Below are positions 1 to 10,985 of a stretch of DNA of 64,000 nucleotides, one piece after another; positions within the stretch are counted from its first letter, which is position 1, and the number at the start of each line of letters is the position of its first letter. The stretch covers positions 8,167,501 to 8,231,500 of the forward strand of contig NC_070559.1 of assembly GCF_026914185.1 (NCBI RefSeq), written 5' to 3'. The notes under the pieces were generated by a model. It was not told the origin of the DNA. It was given only the letters and a program-made list of their open reading frames with translations, and made no database searches. Origin of the DNA: Puccinia triticina. Lineage: Eukaryota > Basidiomycota > Pucciniomycetes > Pucciniales > Pucciniaceae. Position numbers and translations under genes: made by a program.

Positions 1-177
1 AAAAAAGACAAATGTATCAATGGCGCAGCAGGCCCGAACATCCGATGCGGGGCTAAAGCCAAACCTCATCCAAAGCCTGTCTCGACGGTGTGCTCACTTC
101 TGCCCTCCCTTATTTTTACGTGGCACCCCTCTTGTCAATGCCCATTTTGCTTACGTTTTGCCTTGATGTCTCGTTAG

Positions 178-1152
178 TTTGTCCTGCAAGGGCCTTCCAA
201 GAAGACAAGGACCAGCGGCAAAGCTCTTGAACGCCGCTACGACACTAACGAAGATGTTTGTTACCCTATCTATACGCCGCTTCAACTCAATCCAGTACTG
301 ATAACGTGGGAATTTGTTGGATTCACAGGTATTAATCATGGCCAGTGGCGAAGGTGTAGGTTGCTTTTCTACTCTTTAAATTATTTCAAAGATAGACATT
401 CTTATACGCCTTGCTCCGGCAGATATGTGGACGATACGATTCAGAAAAACAGGATGGAGTTTGTCTTTGGAGTGGGCCCGAACAAGATCACCCTACCATC
501 CATACTGCTGGATGGCTCAACTCGTAAGTAATCTAGTCTCCAGCCGTGTCTGAATCCATACAGCTTCCTGACACTGGCTCCTTGATATTACAGACTCAAG
601 ACGTCCAACTGCGGCAAGCAAGTGTAAGAGAGCCCTTCTCTTGATTTTAGCTACTTGAGCTGCGCTCTAACCTGTCAACAATTCGGCACATAGATACATC
701 CAAAGACGTGGCTCAAAGAAAGTCTTTTATGTCCCGGTCCTTGATGGTATGTTTGCCATCCAATAGTTTCCGCTAATAACACAGCGACGTTTGTTACTTA
801 ACTGTCCATATGGCTCCTGCCGCTTTATCAGGCTGTGGTTTCCACAAAACAAAGGTAGAGGAGGGATGTTTTGAGATCGGTGTTACCCATTCAGTAAGCA
901 CCTTTACTGCTTTTGGAAATTCAAAGAGTTGAGTATCAATGTTAACTCATTTGATTCTTTTTTTTTTCAGCTTGCCAAGAAACTCGCCATTCACCCAAAC
1001 GAACTCGGTCCCCATCCAACAGCCCTGGTTGGTGGATTCACATGGGATTTGTAAGTCAACTTCAGCAGTTCTTATGTGCGCTGGTACCTGACTCTTCAAT
1101 TACTTTCAGCAACAACCTTGACGGCAAAAACCCCCGAGCCGGACCTGTTTAA
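178..1152 (+). CDS. Unrecognised multi-exon gene, 5' partial
   Basis: I do not recognise this protein. Seven exons join in one continuous frame: 178-353, 423-523, 594-621, 694-746, 832-893, 971-1050 and 1110-1152, 543 nt and 180 residues before TAA. Each intron has GT...AG ends (GTAAGT, GTATGT, GTAAGC and similar donors) and every phase matches. The first exon follows a TAG acceptor at 175-177, so the start codon lies upstream, probably beyond the window edge. The N-terminal part is basic (GPSKKTRTSGKALERRYD), followed by an aromatic segment (ITWEFVGFTGINHGQWRRYVDD), and the C-terminus is Gly/Asn/Pro-rich (GGFTWDF, NPRAGPV). No signal peptide, membrane segment or known motif is visible in this part. 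Exon 594-621 is only 28 nt. The exon structure is well supported by phase; the function is unknown. Confidence 0.6.
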
Positions 1153-2369
1153 AACTTGCCACAATTCACATCAGACAAAACAAAATGGAGGTAGCTTTGT
1201 TTCTACTCCAACTGTACTTTTAATGAGCTAGAATGGTTCCTTTGTCCTCTACAGAGTGCTGTACAATGGGTTGCACTTGGCCTGATGCCACCTGTCATCA
1301 AGTGACAGTTATTTTTCCTGTTGGATCTCTCAGTCCAATTCTCACTACTGTACCTTCACTTGCATACCACTCTCTTCATCCCTTCCCATTTTTCCCAGCA
1401 TTCATCGGAAATTCTCCTAAAAAACCAGTGTCTGATCCTCCAAATGAAAGAACACTCATACATCAAAACCACTGTGACATCATGTTTGAACCTTACAAAC
1501 CTTGGGTTTGTGTGACACAATTTGTCACACAGATTGACATGCTCACTATTGTGTGATACATTTTTCATGACACCACCATGCCATTCCAATCTGAGTGCCC
1601 ATGCAGCACCATGAGCTTAGGTGAATCCTTAAAAAATTCTATGTGATTTTCATCCATGTGCACACAAATCATTTTGATGATATTTTCTGAAGTCATGCAC
1701 AACCTCTTGGTAATCTGTGGCTCCCCTGAACATGTCCCATAAATCCAACTCCCTGGTGACAAATGTCAGCATTATTAGCATATTTTGGTGTTTCCTCTCT
1801 ATTAGCATCTAGTTATACCCACAATGTTGTATGTAGTAGTACGCAGTAGCTCAAACCTAACAGATACTATTTAGTTTGTCTTCCTTTCTGCTTGTACGGT
1901 TCTCTGACCAAAGTATCTCTTTCATTCTTGCTTGTGCTCACACACATTTCCCAGTAAACCTTAGGTCCTTTTATAGCCTCTTTTCTTTTCCCTCATCTGT
2001 TGTGTTTGTTTCACCTTTTGTCTCATGTCCTATCTCTCTTGGGTTTGCCTCTCTTGTCTGCCTATGTTCTGACAATCACCCAACCTTCCAAAGGTGATTA
2101 GTAATTCAACCAAAGTATCTCTTTTGTTCTTGCTTGTGCTCACACAAATTATCCGGTAAACCTTAGGTTTGCCTCTCTTGTCCGCCACCGCTGCTTGTGC
2201 CGCTTGTGCTCTGACAATAAGGATGCCAATTGGGCCGGGTGTCCAGGAGGCCTCCCAAACCCAAGCGGGTTTGGGCCGGACGCGGACACTGCTTTTGCAG
2301 ATTTTTTTAACATTGGCCCGGTCCATTAAATTCAGCAAACGGCGCGGGTGGCTGTGGGCTGCCCAGCGG
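1153..2369. other. Intergenic, with a 60-bp direct repeat
   Basis: No supported gene. A segment of about 60 bp beginning ACCAAAGTATCTCTTT occurs at 1907-1966 and again at 2109-2168, about 202 bp apart with a few substitutions, so this is a local duplication. From about 2225 the sequence turns GC-rich, and GGGCTGCCCAGCGG at 2357 pairs with CCACTGGGCAGCCC near 3300, hinting at a decayed inverted-repeat element. Confidence 0.5.
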
Positions 2370-2460
2370 TGTAAAGCTCAAAAGTGTTCCTGAGAACCTT
2401 TTGCTGAGTGCGGAAAGGGATGAATGATGTTACCTCTGCCTTTCCTGGGTCACTAGACAC
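2370..2460 (+). mobile_element. Truncated end of solo-LTR-like family (reverse orientation)
   Basis: Starts TGTAAAGCTCAAAAGTG and stays close to the reverse complement of the end at 42394 and to the start at 23246 for about 40 bp (CCTGAGAACCTTTTGCTGA). The bases before it are GCGG, the complement of the CCGC that flanks the two complete copies. The other end was not found. Confidence 0.5.
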
Positions 2461-2528
2461 TAAGACAAGCCCCCCCATCTACGATTGCAAGGTTTAATGT
2501 AACTACCAAGGCCCTCTTGTGCTCTCAG

Positions 2529-2986
2529 CAAGGCTGAAATGCTGCGCTGCGCTACAAAAAAGCGGTCTTTTAGCGCAGCGCAGCAGGGAACCGCTGCGCG
2601 GTCAGCCCAAAAAGCGGTAGCGCAGCGCCAGTTCTGCTGCGCTACCGCTGAAAATAGCGGAGTCCTGCTTTTTTCCCAACCCAAAAAGCGGTAGCGCCGT
2701 GGGCGGGGCCACTCCTTTCAGCGCCGCGCAGCGGCCACCAAAACAGCTGCGCTGCGCTTTTTTGGCTGGCAGCGGGGGAGCGCTACGCGGCCAGCTCAAA
2801 AAGCGGTAGCGCAGCAATGGTTCTGCTGCGCTACCGCTGAAAGTAGCGGGTCCCTGCTTCTTGCCAGACCCAAAAAGCAATAGCGCAGCGGGCGGGGCCG
2901 CTACTTTCAGCGCAGTGCAGCGGCCACCAAAGCCGCTGCGCTTCACGCTGCGCTGCGCTTTTTGAAGCGCAGCGCTTTCACCCTTT
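2529..2986. mobile_element. 458-bp GC-rich MITE, copy 1
   Basis: The whole stretch is similar to 19013-19470, which has exactly the same length. The termini are CAAGGCTGAAA and (reverse complemented) AAAGGGTGAAAG, an imperfect 11-bp inverted repeat. A 7-bp target duplication CTCTCAG lies at 2522-2528 and 2987-2993. The interior is dominated by the words AGCGGTAGCGCAGCG and GCTGCGCTACCGCT, so it can fold extensively. Open frames inside it are by-products of the repeats. Short TIRs plus 7-8 bp duplications suggest a hAT-type non-autonomous element. Confidence 0.75.
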
Positions 2987-2993
2987 CTCTCAG

Positions 2994-3868
2994 GATCGGA
3001 TGTGTTTGGCCAAGTAGATGTTGTTTCTTCTTCTTGTGTTTTTCCCCCATTTCTTTTGACTAAAAGCTGCCTGTTAAGCTCTCACTATGACACATAGTCT
3101 CATCTCATATCAAAATAGTTGCACAAAACAATTTTCCTTGGTCTTGTCTCAACTCTCATGTATTTACACTAACACCCAGAAATGTGAAATTTTACATATC
3201 TTGCCTACTTTCACTTCTTTGACCTTGGCCCATGGACTTCCATTGGGCAGCCTGCAGGCTCCCCGCCTGGCCCACTGCACATCTGGGCTGGCTGGGCGCC
3301 ACTGGGCAGCCCGTGTCCGCAATGACACAGACACCAAAATCAGGTGATTTTGCCCGGCCCGGCCTGTCCGATTGTGCAACAGGTCAAGCCGGGCTAGCCC
3401 GTTTTTATGGTCTGCTCTATGGAGAGGAAGATAGAGTCTGGAGTCTGGGGTTCTGGGGGTTCTGGATCCAAGATGGTAGATTGCAGGATGAGGAAGAGGC
3501 TTGGATCTTCAGCCTCTTGAAGCTTGAGTATGGTCCGTGACATGTACGTGTAATCTATGTACATATGAGTCTGTGCTGCAGAGCCCAGGCTACGGTTCAT
3601 AACACCCGTGGGCAGCCCAAGCCTTCCTGATTGGCATCCTTATCTGACAATCACCCAAACTTCAAAGACTAAAAGTCTCATAAGCAGCTGAAGAATGTGT
3701 CACAGAAACACACACACGCGTGTTTGCATGACACATTTTTCATTACTGAGCCAAGTGATGCCAAGCTGAGTCCTCACATAACACCTGGGGCTTAGGCAAC
3801 CCCTCAACCTCCACAAACTGTATGTGATTTTCACCCATATGCCTCATATCTCATGTTTTGATGGCACA
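2994..3868. other. Intergenic, decayed repeat DNA
   Basis: No supported gene. 3235-3410 is GC-rich with the words CCACTGGGCAGCCC and CCGGCCCGGCC, partly complementary to 2225-2370. The rest is low in features. Confidence 0.4.
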
Positions 3869-4079
3869 CACCAGGGAGGAATTGGTTGCACTCTCTAGAG
3901 AGTGCCAGACCGTAATTTCTCCCTGGAAGTCTGCCAGATGTGAACCATTCCCTCATGTGTAACTTTATTGTGGTTCAGCTGTATGGTTATACTGAACTCG
4001 TACTGAGTTATTCCATATCCAATCTTGTGTGTTCCAGTGAGTTAAACTCAAATATTGGTTTTCTCAAATCAATTGCTCA

Positions 4080-4990
4080 TTCTGGCACCCACAGGGATCC
4101 TCCACTGGCCAGTGTGTACTGGAAATCAAGTGGATACACCCTCCAATTGAGTACCAGTATGGATATGCATTGAGTGGCAAAAGCCTCCGCTCAATGGTGG
4201 TTTGGAAGGCCATCAAGTTGAGACATACTCCAATCAATGAGCCTGGGTACTGGCAATCAATTGGAGAGCTTCACTTGATGGCCATGTATATTACCAGCCA
4301 TTGATTTGAGACATCCTCTGCTCAATGACCAGTTTGTAAGGCCATCACATTAAGTTTTTCTCCTCTCAATGACCAGTGTGCACTGGCCATCAAGTGGAGC
4401 CACCATCCAATTGATTACAGGGTAATAGGCTGTGAAAATCTCAACTCAATGACCAGCAAACAATGGTTGTTGAGCAGAGCCTTTCTCAGCCTGGTGAACC
4501 GGCATACACCCCACATCGCGCTGGGAAAATCCCAGCTCAACAGCCAGCATGTACTGGTCATTCAGCTGGGCTTTTAAGAGCTCGGTGGACAGTATGTACT
4601 GCCTACTGAGCTCGTAAAATCCCAGATAGATGACCAGCATGTGCTGGTCATCGCGCGAGGGCTTCCCTGGCTTGATGACCTGTGTACTCCGGGTTTGAGC
4701 TCGGAGAGCCAGGGGGCTGATGACAAATGCATGCTGGTCACCAAGCGCGGCCTCTGCCAGTTTGATGACCAGTTCGTGCTTGTCGTTGAGCCGGAGAAGC
4801 CCTAGCCCGATGACCAGCACATGCTGGTCATCGATCTGGGCCTATCTGAGCTTGGTAGGCAGTTTATACTCCCTACAAGGCTCGGATACGCCCATCTTGA
4901 TTGCCAGCATGTACTGGGAGTCAGCTGGGACTTTCCCAGTGCAATGAACAGTACACACTGTTCATCAACTTGCAGTACATGTGCCAGCGA
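4080..4990. repeat. Array of diverged short palindromes
   Basis: Tandem-like units with the core GATGACCAGCATG...CTGGTCATC, each nearly self-complementary, separated by variable spacers containing GCTCAA or AGCTGGG. The left part is more degenerate (ACTGGCCATCAAGTGG). Short frames read across the units on both strands are repeat artefacts. Confidence 0.65.
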
Positions 4991-4996
4991 CTTGCC

Positions 4997-5038
4997 AATG
5001 TCCACCCTCACGTTCGCCCGAACCTGAGGGTGGACATT
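4997..5038. repeat. Hairpin bordering the palindromic array
   Basis: A 42-nt inverted repeat with arms AATGTCCACCCTCA and TGAGGGTGGACATT around the core CGTTCGCCCGAACC. Nearly the same hairpin is at 52823-52864 and a related one is at 51582-51623, again at array borders. Confidence 0.8.
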
Positions 5039-6341
5039 ACATAAGAAAATAACACTCCCCGGGGGACACAGGGGGATACAAAACCAATCCAAGTTTCCTC
5101 GCGCGCCCATAGTTTACTTGTGCCCACCTTCAAACCACCAGACAAAATTTTTTTTAACTCTTTTCCTCACATGTGCGTGCCACTCCTGCTGTTCCAAGGC
5201 CAATAATTTTCAGTGGTCTGGATACAGCAGGTCTGCAGTACCAAAGGCTTATCTAGCAGCCTGTGCTACTTAAGTGGCATGTGATAAGAGCAATCAACAC
5301 CACATTTTTGCACCATGCACATGGAAACAAAGTTACCTGTGAATAATGAATCCTACGTGCAGGAGAAAATTCATGGAAAATATGTATGGAAAATATGTGA
5401 AGACAATCAATCTAAAAGAAAAAAGGCATACATAACCCAAACCAAGATGTGTGTGAGCATTTAAGAAGTGACTGCTTGCCTTGGAGGTCTCAGGCAAACT
5501 GTTGAATTATTTCTCCAGCTGTTTTCAGAAGCAAGGGGATATTGAAGTTCCCGTTAACCTCCACCAATCTAGCCCCTTTTGGTGTTGAACAATTTTATTT
5601 GTGGCTCTGAACCCTGCATTTTTCAGTAAGTTTAACTAAAGGTATGAAAATTGTACAATGTGTAGTCCTGTACACAAGGTGTGTATTCCGAAATGATAAT
5701 AAGTGATTCACACTTCAGAATCTAAAATTCCTGAATGTTCCATCACTTAGTAAAATTTTTAGGGAAAACTAAATCCAGTAGTTTCACATTTTGTATTTCT
5801 GGGAGTCAAATTTCATGTTACACAGGTTTTCCTACCTTTTTCCCTGTTCTTGAAGGATATAAATTTGATACCAAACCACTCTCCCCAAATAATATCATGG
5901 CTGAAATATGTCACTCACTAGGATTCATCCACCATTTGGCTGATCCTCTGAAGTTGCTATACTTGACAAGTATTTTTCATAATGTGGTGTTGTTTGGTTT
6001 TTGAATTAAAACAATTCTGCAATGAAAAATATTGCCTGTCACTTGGGTAAAGCAATATTTTAGAATAAGGATAGGTACATTCTTGGCAACAATTTTGTGC
6101 ATTGAAGCTTGTGTTCAAAATTGTGATCATGATGAACCAAACACAAAAATTCAACAGAGCAATAATGATGTGTTGACATTGAGTGACAGATCATTTCACA
6201 ACAACTTCACCTACAGTTACCCTTCTATTGGGGAGGAAGTTTAACAAAGTTACAGATGACATTGAACTCACATCATACCAAGCAACTGACAAAATTACGG
6301 TCTGGCACTCTCTAGAGAGTGCAACAAATCCCTCCCTGGTG

Positions 6342-7802
6342 ACACTATTGCTATCAATTTAAGGGGGTTCATTTTATGCACAATTCTCTTTGATTTCAAA
6401 TTTTCATGCAAGAGTGTGTGGTAAAAAAAATTATGAGTATGGGGGATAATGAAAATAATATAAAAAATTAGTGGCAACAACTCCCCAGAAAAACCTGTCT
6501 TAGGAAAACAACTCCCAAAGAAAGGTGTAACCCAAAAAAGGGGCTAGGTTGGTGTCTGGACCTGGTCGTGATTTGGTCCCAGTGATGTATGGGAGTTGTT
6601 TTCCCAAAAACAGGAGTTGTTTTTCCAACCCTCAGGATTTTATGCAAGTCAAATTTGAAAACCCCTACTGATAGGTCTCAAAAAAATAACTTTGCAGGTG
6701 CAGGCTAGCACAGAAGTGAGGTCCCACATACCTGCTGCTGGACAGTGGAGCTGATCTGATGTCACTTGTCAAAGTTGTCAACTGACTATTTTTTTCCTGG
6801 TGACAATATAAATTGAAATATATTATTCCCTTGAAAATTAACCTGCCTCTTTAAGCTTAACAAACACGGCCTTAATACTTTGTGATCTGCTCCTACCAAA
6901 ACTATCCACACACCTCTATAAGTCTTGTCATGTTTGTCCCTTGCGACAGACTATGATTCATTTGCTGCTCTAGCTCCTAGATCCTCAGTTAATTCCAACT
7001 CACAAACAAATTCTTCCTCACTGATATTCTTAAAATGTTGCTTAATGGATTTCACAAATTCCTTCATTTTAATCCAGTCAAACGTCTTCCATCATTGAAC
7101 AGCACAGTCGAAAATCTCGAGCTCACTCAAAAAGTGACTTGGTTTGATCAGCAGCCCAGTTTACTTGTGGCCTTTTTGTGCATGGTCTCCAAAGGGGTTG
7201 GAAAAGGAACCAGAATCATATCGAGGTAAAATTGCTCGTCGGTGTTACATATAGGACCTTATAGGACTCGAGGATTCCAGTAAACTACGTCATAACAGCC
7301 TCCCCCCGAGGGCCTCGAAGGTCGATCGCCACCGGGGTGATTTGGATTGCAACTTTCTCTATGCACATTTTGAGTGACATCTTTGGTGCCTCCAGCAAGC
7401 CTAGTGTCCCTCAAATAATGAACATTGAAGGAGAAGAAGGAATGGGTTGGAGTACTTGCAGCATGAATGTTGGTGAATGAGACAGACTCCTGTCCGATCG
7501 GGGTCGACAGATCTCCCGGGCCCCTGTCTCCCCGGAGAGTATCCTCGTGGGCGGGTTCATATGGCCTGAGCACCACTCGACCATTGCTCCTGGAGCAAAC
7601 TGCAATCCATCGATCCCGAGATCAAGAAAACCCAAGGAGTGAGATTACTTAAATACTGGGACGTCTTGATGCGCATCCATATAGGCTTGGAAGCTGACCT
7701 TTTTTTTGGTCCTTCTTGCTGCTGTACAGCTCCTCCCAACACTTTGGGTCCCAAGCCCCTCATCGTTAACATTTCCTACGCTACATCTCACTTGTTGACG
7801 TC
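6342..7802. other. Intergenic, upstream of DPL1-like gene
   Basis: No supported gene. 6477-6630 holds inverted copies of AAACAACTCCC. 7240-7790 is more GC-rich and may include the promoter and 5' leader of the lyase gene, but no TATA-like box stands out. Confidence 0.4.
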
Positions 7803-10064
7803 ATGGCTGGCGGTTTGACCCGAAACCGAATCAAAAACTTCCTCTCACTCAAGGGCCTGAGAGACGTTTGTTAATCTCTTCCTGATTGCTCGTAAAGTTG
7901 TCTAGCTGATCTTGGTTGGTGTATCGCTCCCTAATAGTTCGTCTTCTTGTACGTCGTCTGGAAATATTTCATCTCGTCTTACCGTCATCTCCGTGCAAGA
8001 GGGATCAGAAAAACGATCAACGAGACGTACATACAACTGGCAACTGTGATTATCATCAACTCTTTCGATCTTATTCTCCTGTTTTATTGGTTTGATCTGA
8101 CCTTAGCTCGTTGTTTTCCTCACGTGTGTTTCCCAACATGTAGTTTGGCTTCAAATGTGCACTCAGAGTGCCATCAATCAATCGCAAGGTGGCCAGTCAG
8201 CTGGATGCTGCGTCTGCCGATATGGAGAAAAAACTGGCCCCGAAAGGTCCCGGGATTGTTAGATGGCTTGAGATACCACAGGATGGTAAATCGGCTGAAT
8301 GGCTAAAAGATGAACTTGACTCACTCTCCCGATTACCTTCATCGGACTGGCAGTCCGGCAAGGTCTCAGGTACCGTTTACCATGGGGGGGAAGAACTCGA
8401 ACATGTCATCTGCTCCGCCATGAGCAAGTACATCATCAGCAACCCTCTCCATCCCGACGTTTTCCCCGGGGTTCGCAAGATGGAAGCCGAAGTAGTTAAG
8501 ATGGTTCTAGAGCTTTTCAATGCCCCCCCTGAGGCAGGCGGCACGGTGACCAGTGGGGGTACCGAGTCCATCCTGATGGCTTGTAAGAGCTATCGGGACT
8601 GGGGTCGTGACGTCAAGGGCATCACCAAGCCAGAAATGATTGCGCCGAACAGTATCCATGCGGCATTCGACAAGGCTGCCCACTACTTCGGCATCAAGAT
8701 CCACTACATCCCCGTCGACGAGAAAACTCGGAAGGTTGATATTGCACGAGTCAAACGTGCAATCAATGCTAACACAGTCATGGTCCGCTATCTCCATTGT
8801 TTATCCCAACTTAAAAAAACAATTGCACATCTGAACCGATCATTGCATGTTTTCCTTTCACTTGGCATGCTGCCAGCTATGTGGCTCGGCGCCCAACTAC
8901 CCAGATGGTGCGATCGATGACATCACCGCATTGGGCAAGCTGGCGAAAAGATACAACCTTGGTTTACATGTCGATTGCTGTCTTGGATCCTTCCTCGTAC
9001 CATTTGTTGCTCAATGTGGCTTCGAAATGGACCCGTTTGACTTCCGCGTCGAAGGCGTCACTTCTATCTCGTGCGATACTCACAAGGTATATACTCCTCT
9101 CTACCGCGGCCCCCGCAGATAACTGCATATCGGCACTCAAGAAACTCTCGTTTTTGTGTAGTATGGATTCGCACCAAAAGGCAACAGTGTGATTATGTGT
9201 CAGTATGCTTGTCGTATCCGATCCGCCTGAAATGACATGTTGACAATCCTCCCTTTTTTTTTTTTTGAATCAGACCGAACTTCAAAATGGCGCGAGTACC
9301 AGTACACGGTGTATCCAACTTGGCCCGGAGGCGTCTTTGGTGAGGCGATGATTCCTACCAGATACACCAAGATACGAATTAATCACTTTGCCTATCAACA
9401 CTCTTGCAGCTTCACCCTCGATCGCAGGATCTCGACCCGGCTCAATAATTGCAGGCACATGGGCTGCATTGATGTATATGGGAAAGGAGGGGTACCTGGA
9501 AAGCTGTCGGTCGATCGTCGGAGCTGCTAAGCAGCTGGCCAAGGCTATCAGAGAAGAAATTCCTGAATTGGAAATTTTGGGCAACCCGTTAGTTTCTGTG
9601 GTGGCCTTCAAGGACAAGAAGGGAATGGGCGTGAATATCTACCAACTTGGAGACTACCTCGGCTCGAAAGGATGGCATCGTGAGTCTACCGTGCTTTAGT
9701 AGAATTGTCTGTGTCTTAACCCGCTTGAAATCAACGTACCTTCTCTTGTTTTACAGTGACAGCATTGCAATTTCCGCCTGCCTTACACATCGCGTGCACC
9801 AAACCGACAACGACAGCGATTGATACTCTAATTCAGGATCTCAAAGAAGGCGTGGCGTCTGTCAAGGGCGACAAAGATGGCGGTAAAGGGGACATGGTCA
9901 CGCTTTATGGTGAGCTATCATCTCCGCGTGTTGTGCGATCGTGTGGGTGTTTCCATGACTGAGCTCTGTTCGCTTTATCAGGTTTGGGGAGTTCTAGTGC
10001 TGTCGGACCAGGATTAGTAGGCGACCTGGCCCGACGATACTTAGATACACTTTATTCTGCTTGA
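7803..10064 (+). CDS. DPL1: Sphingosine-1-phosphate lyase
   Basis: A PLP-dependent enzyme that cleaves sphingoid-base phosphates to a fatty aldehyde and phosphoethanolamine, the exit step of sphingolipid metabolism, normally at the ER. Nine exons keep phase: 7803-7865, 7938-8026, 8167-8782, 8877-9086, 9162-9198, 9274-9339, 9410-9679, 9757-9909 and 9982-10064, giving 528 residues, near the family's usual size. An N-terminal hydrophobic stretch ([12 protein letters not shown]) fits a membrane anchor. Family blocks visible in order: [87 protein letters not shown] and [11 protein letters not shown]. The PLP lysine is the last codon of exon 4 (9084-9086). The donor of exon 2 (8027) is the least certain junction; a weaker GTGTTT donor near 8131 is the alternative. 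No break is seen. Confidence 0.93.
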
Positions 10065-10985
10065 AGCTTCTGCTCAAGCGTCCAACGACATATTTATCGT
10101 TTCTTCAGTTCAAAGTGTGGCTTTCTTTTTAACGGACTTGCTTTGTGCAACTTGAGAAATGCTCCACGCCCCGTGAATTTCCGTCAATCAAGACCCGCTG
10201 TGCGCGATTTACAAAAACACTGTGCGGACCGCACTTCTTGCTCAATTAGAGAATCAAAGATACGTGCGAGTTTTGTAAGGTTGATGAATAGGGAGGGATT
10301 CACAATAGAAACGTACACAATGTTAGAGTCTATTTTAAGATCAGCACCTTTGTTTCCAAAATGGAGAAGCTGTACTGGTGATTGCCCAGACGCCGCGAAC
10401 TGTGTACAACTTGCCAAATCGTTAAAATATTGTGAATAACGTGACTCAGCTCTATGAAACTCTGTTGTGAACCTCCCTGATAACGGAAAGAAGGCCTGTA
10501 TCTTCCCGGTGAATGAGGTCGGGTACACTGACCGTGACGGTGCAGCGAGGCTGGACCCTTGCAGACCAGCTCAGCCAGCTATCGACGAGGGTAGGATGAA
10601 TTGCGGATGAGTAGTATTACAAGTGGGGCCTACGACCAAACAAAGCCTGCGATGAATACAAGGTGCGAATTAGAAGGGATGACTACGATTGAAGGATCGA
10701 AAGAAGAAAGATATGTTGGGAGATTGGACCATGGTCGGTAGTAGGAAGCACCGCTGGGTAACAAGGTGAGGCACCCGTGCAAAGGGGGGATGTATGTGCA
10801 GAGGTTTTGCGAAGGAAACAAGGACGAAGACGCGGCGAGAGACGGGCTAAGAGGCAGAACTAGGGACGTCGATGTAGGTGAAATGGATGGACAATGCAAG
10901 AGTGTGAAAGGTAATGGATATTCAAGGGTTTGCGTCGAAGGGACTGGGCCATCCGTTGAGGAGGAGAGTGGGGAGGGGGTCGGGG
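10065..10985. other. Intergenic between convergent genes
   Basis: 3' flanks of the DPL1-like and STN1-like genes, which converge here. No supported gene or repeat. Confidence 0.5.

Larger units (their letters stand above)
3869..6341. mobile_element. TIR element with palindrome-bearing ends (2473 bp)
   Basis: The left end (3869-3914) and right end (6296-6341) are inverted repeats of about 46 bp. Both begin CACCAGGGAGG, contain the perfect 18-bp palindrome GCACTCTCTAGAGAGTGC (3888-3905 and 6305-6322) and continue CCAGACCGTAATTT. The trinucleotide ACA lies directly outside both ends and is a possible 3-bp target duplication. Inside are an array of diverged palindromic units (about 4080-4990), a hairpin (4997-5038) and about 1.25 kb of AT-rich DNA. 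No transposase frame is visible, so the element is non-autonomous. Related single termini occur at 18087 and 50552 in the same orientation. Confidence 0.75.

Noticed and set aside
2169..2946. Ala/Pro/Arg-rich frames in GC-rich DNA
   Set aside because: They lie in the MITE and its repeats and change with copy; no codon or homology support.
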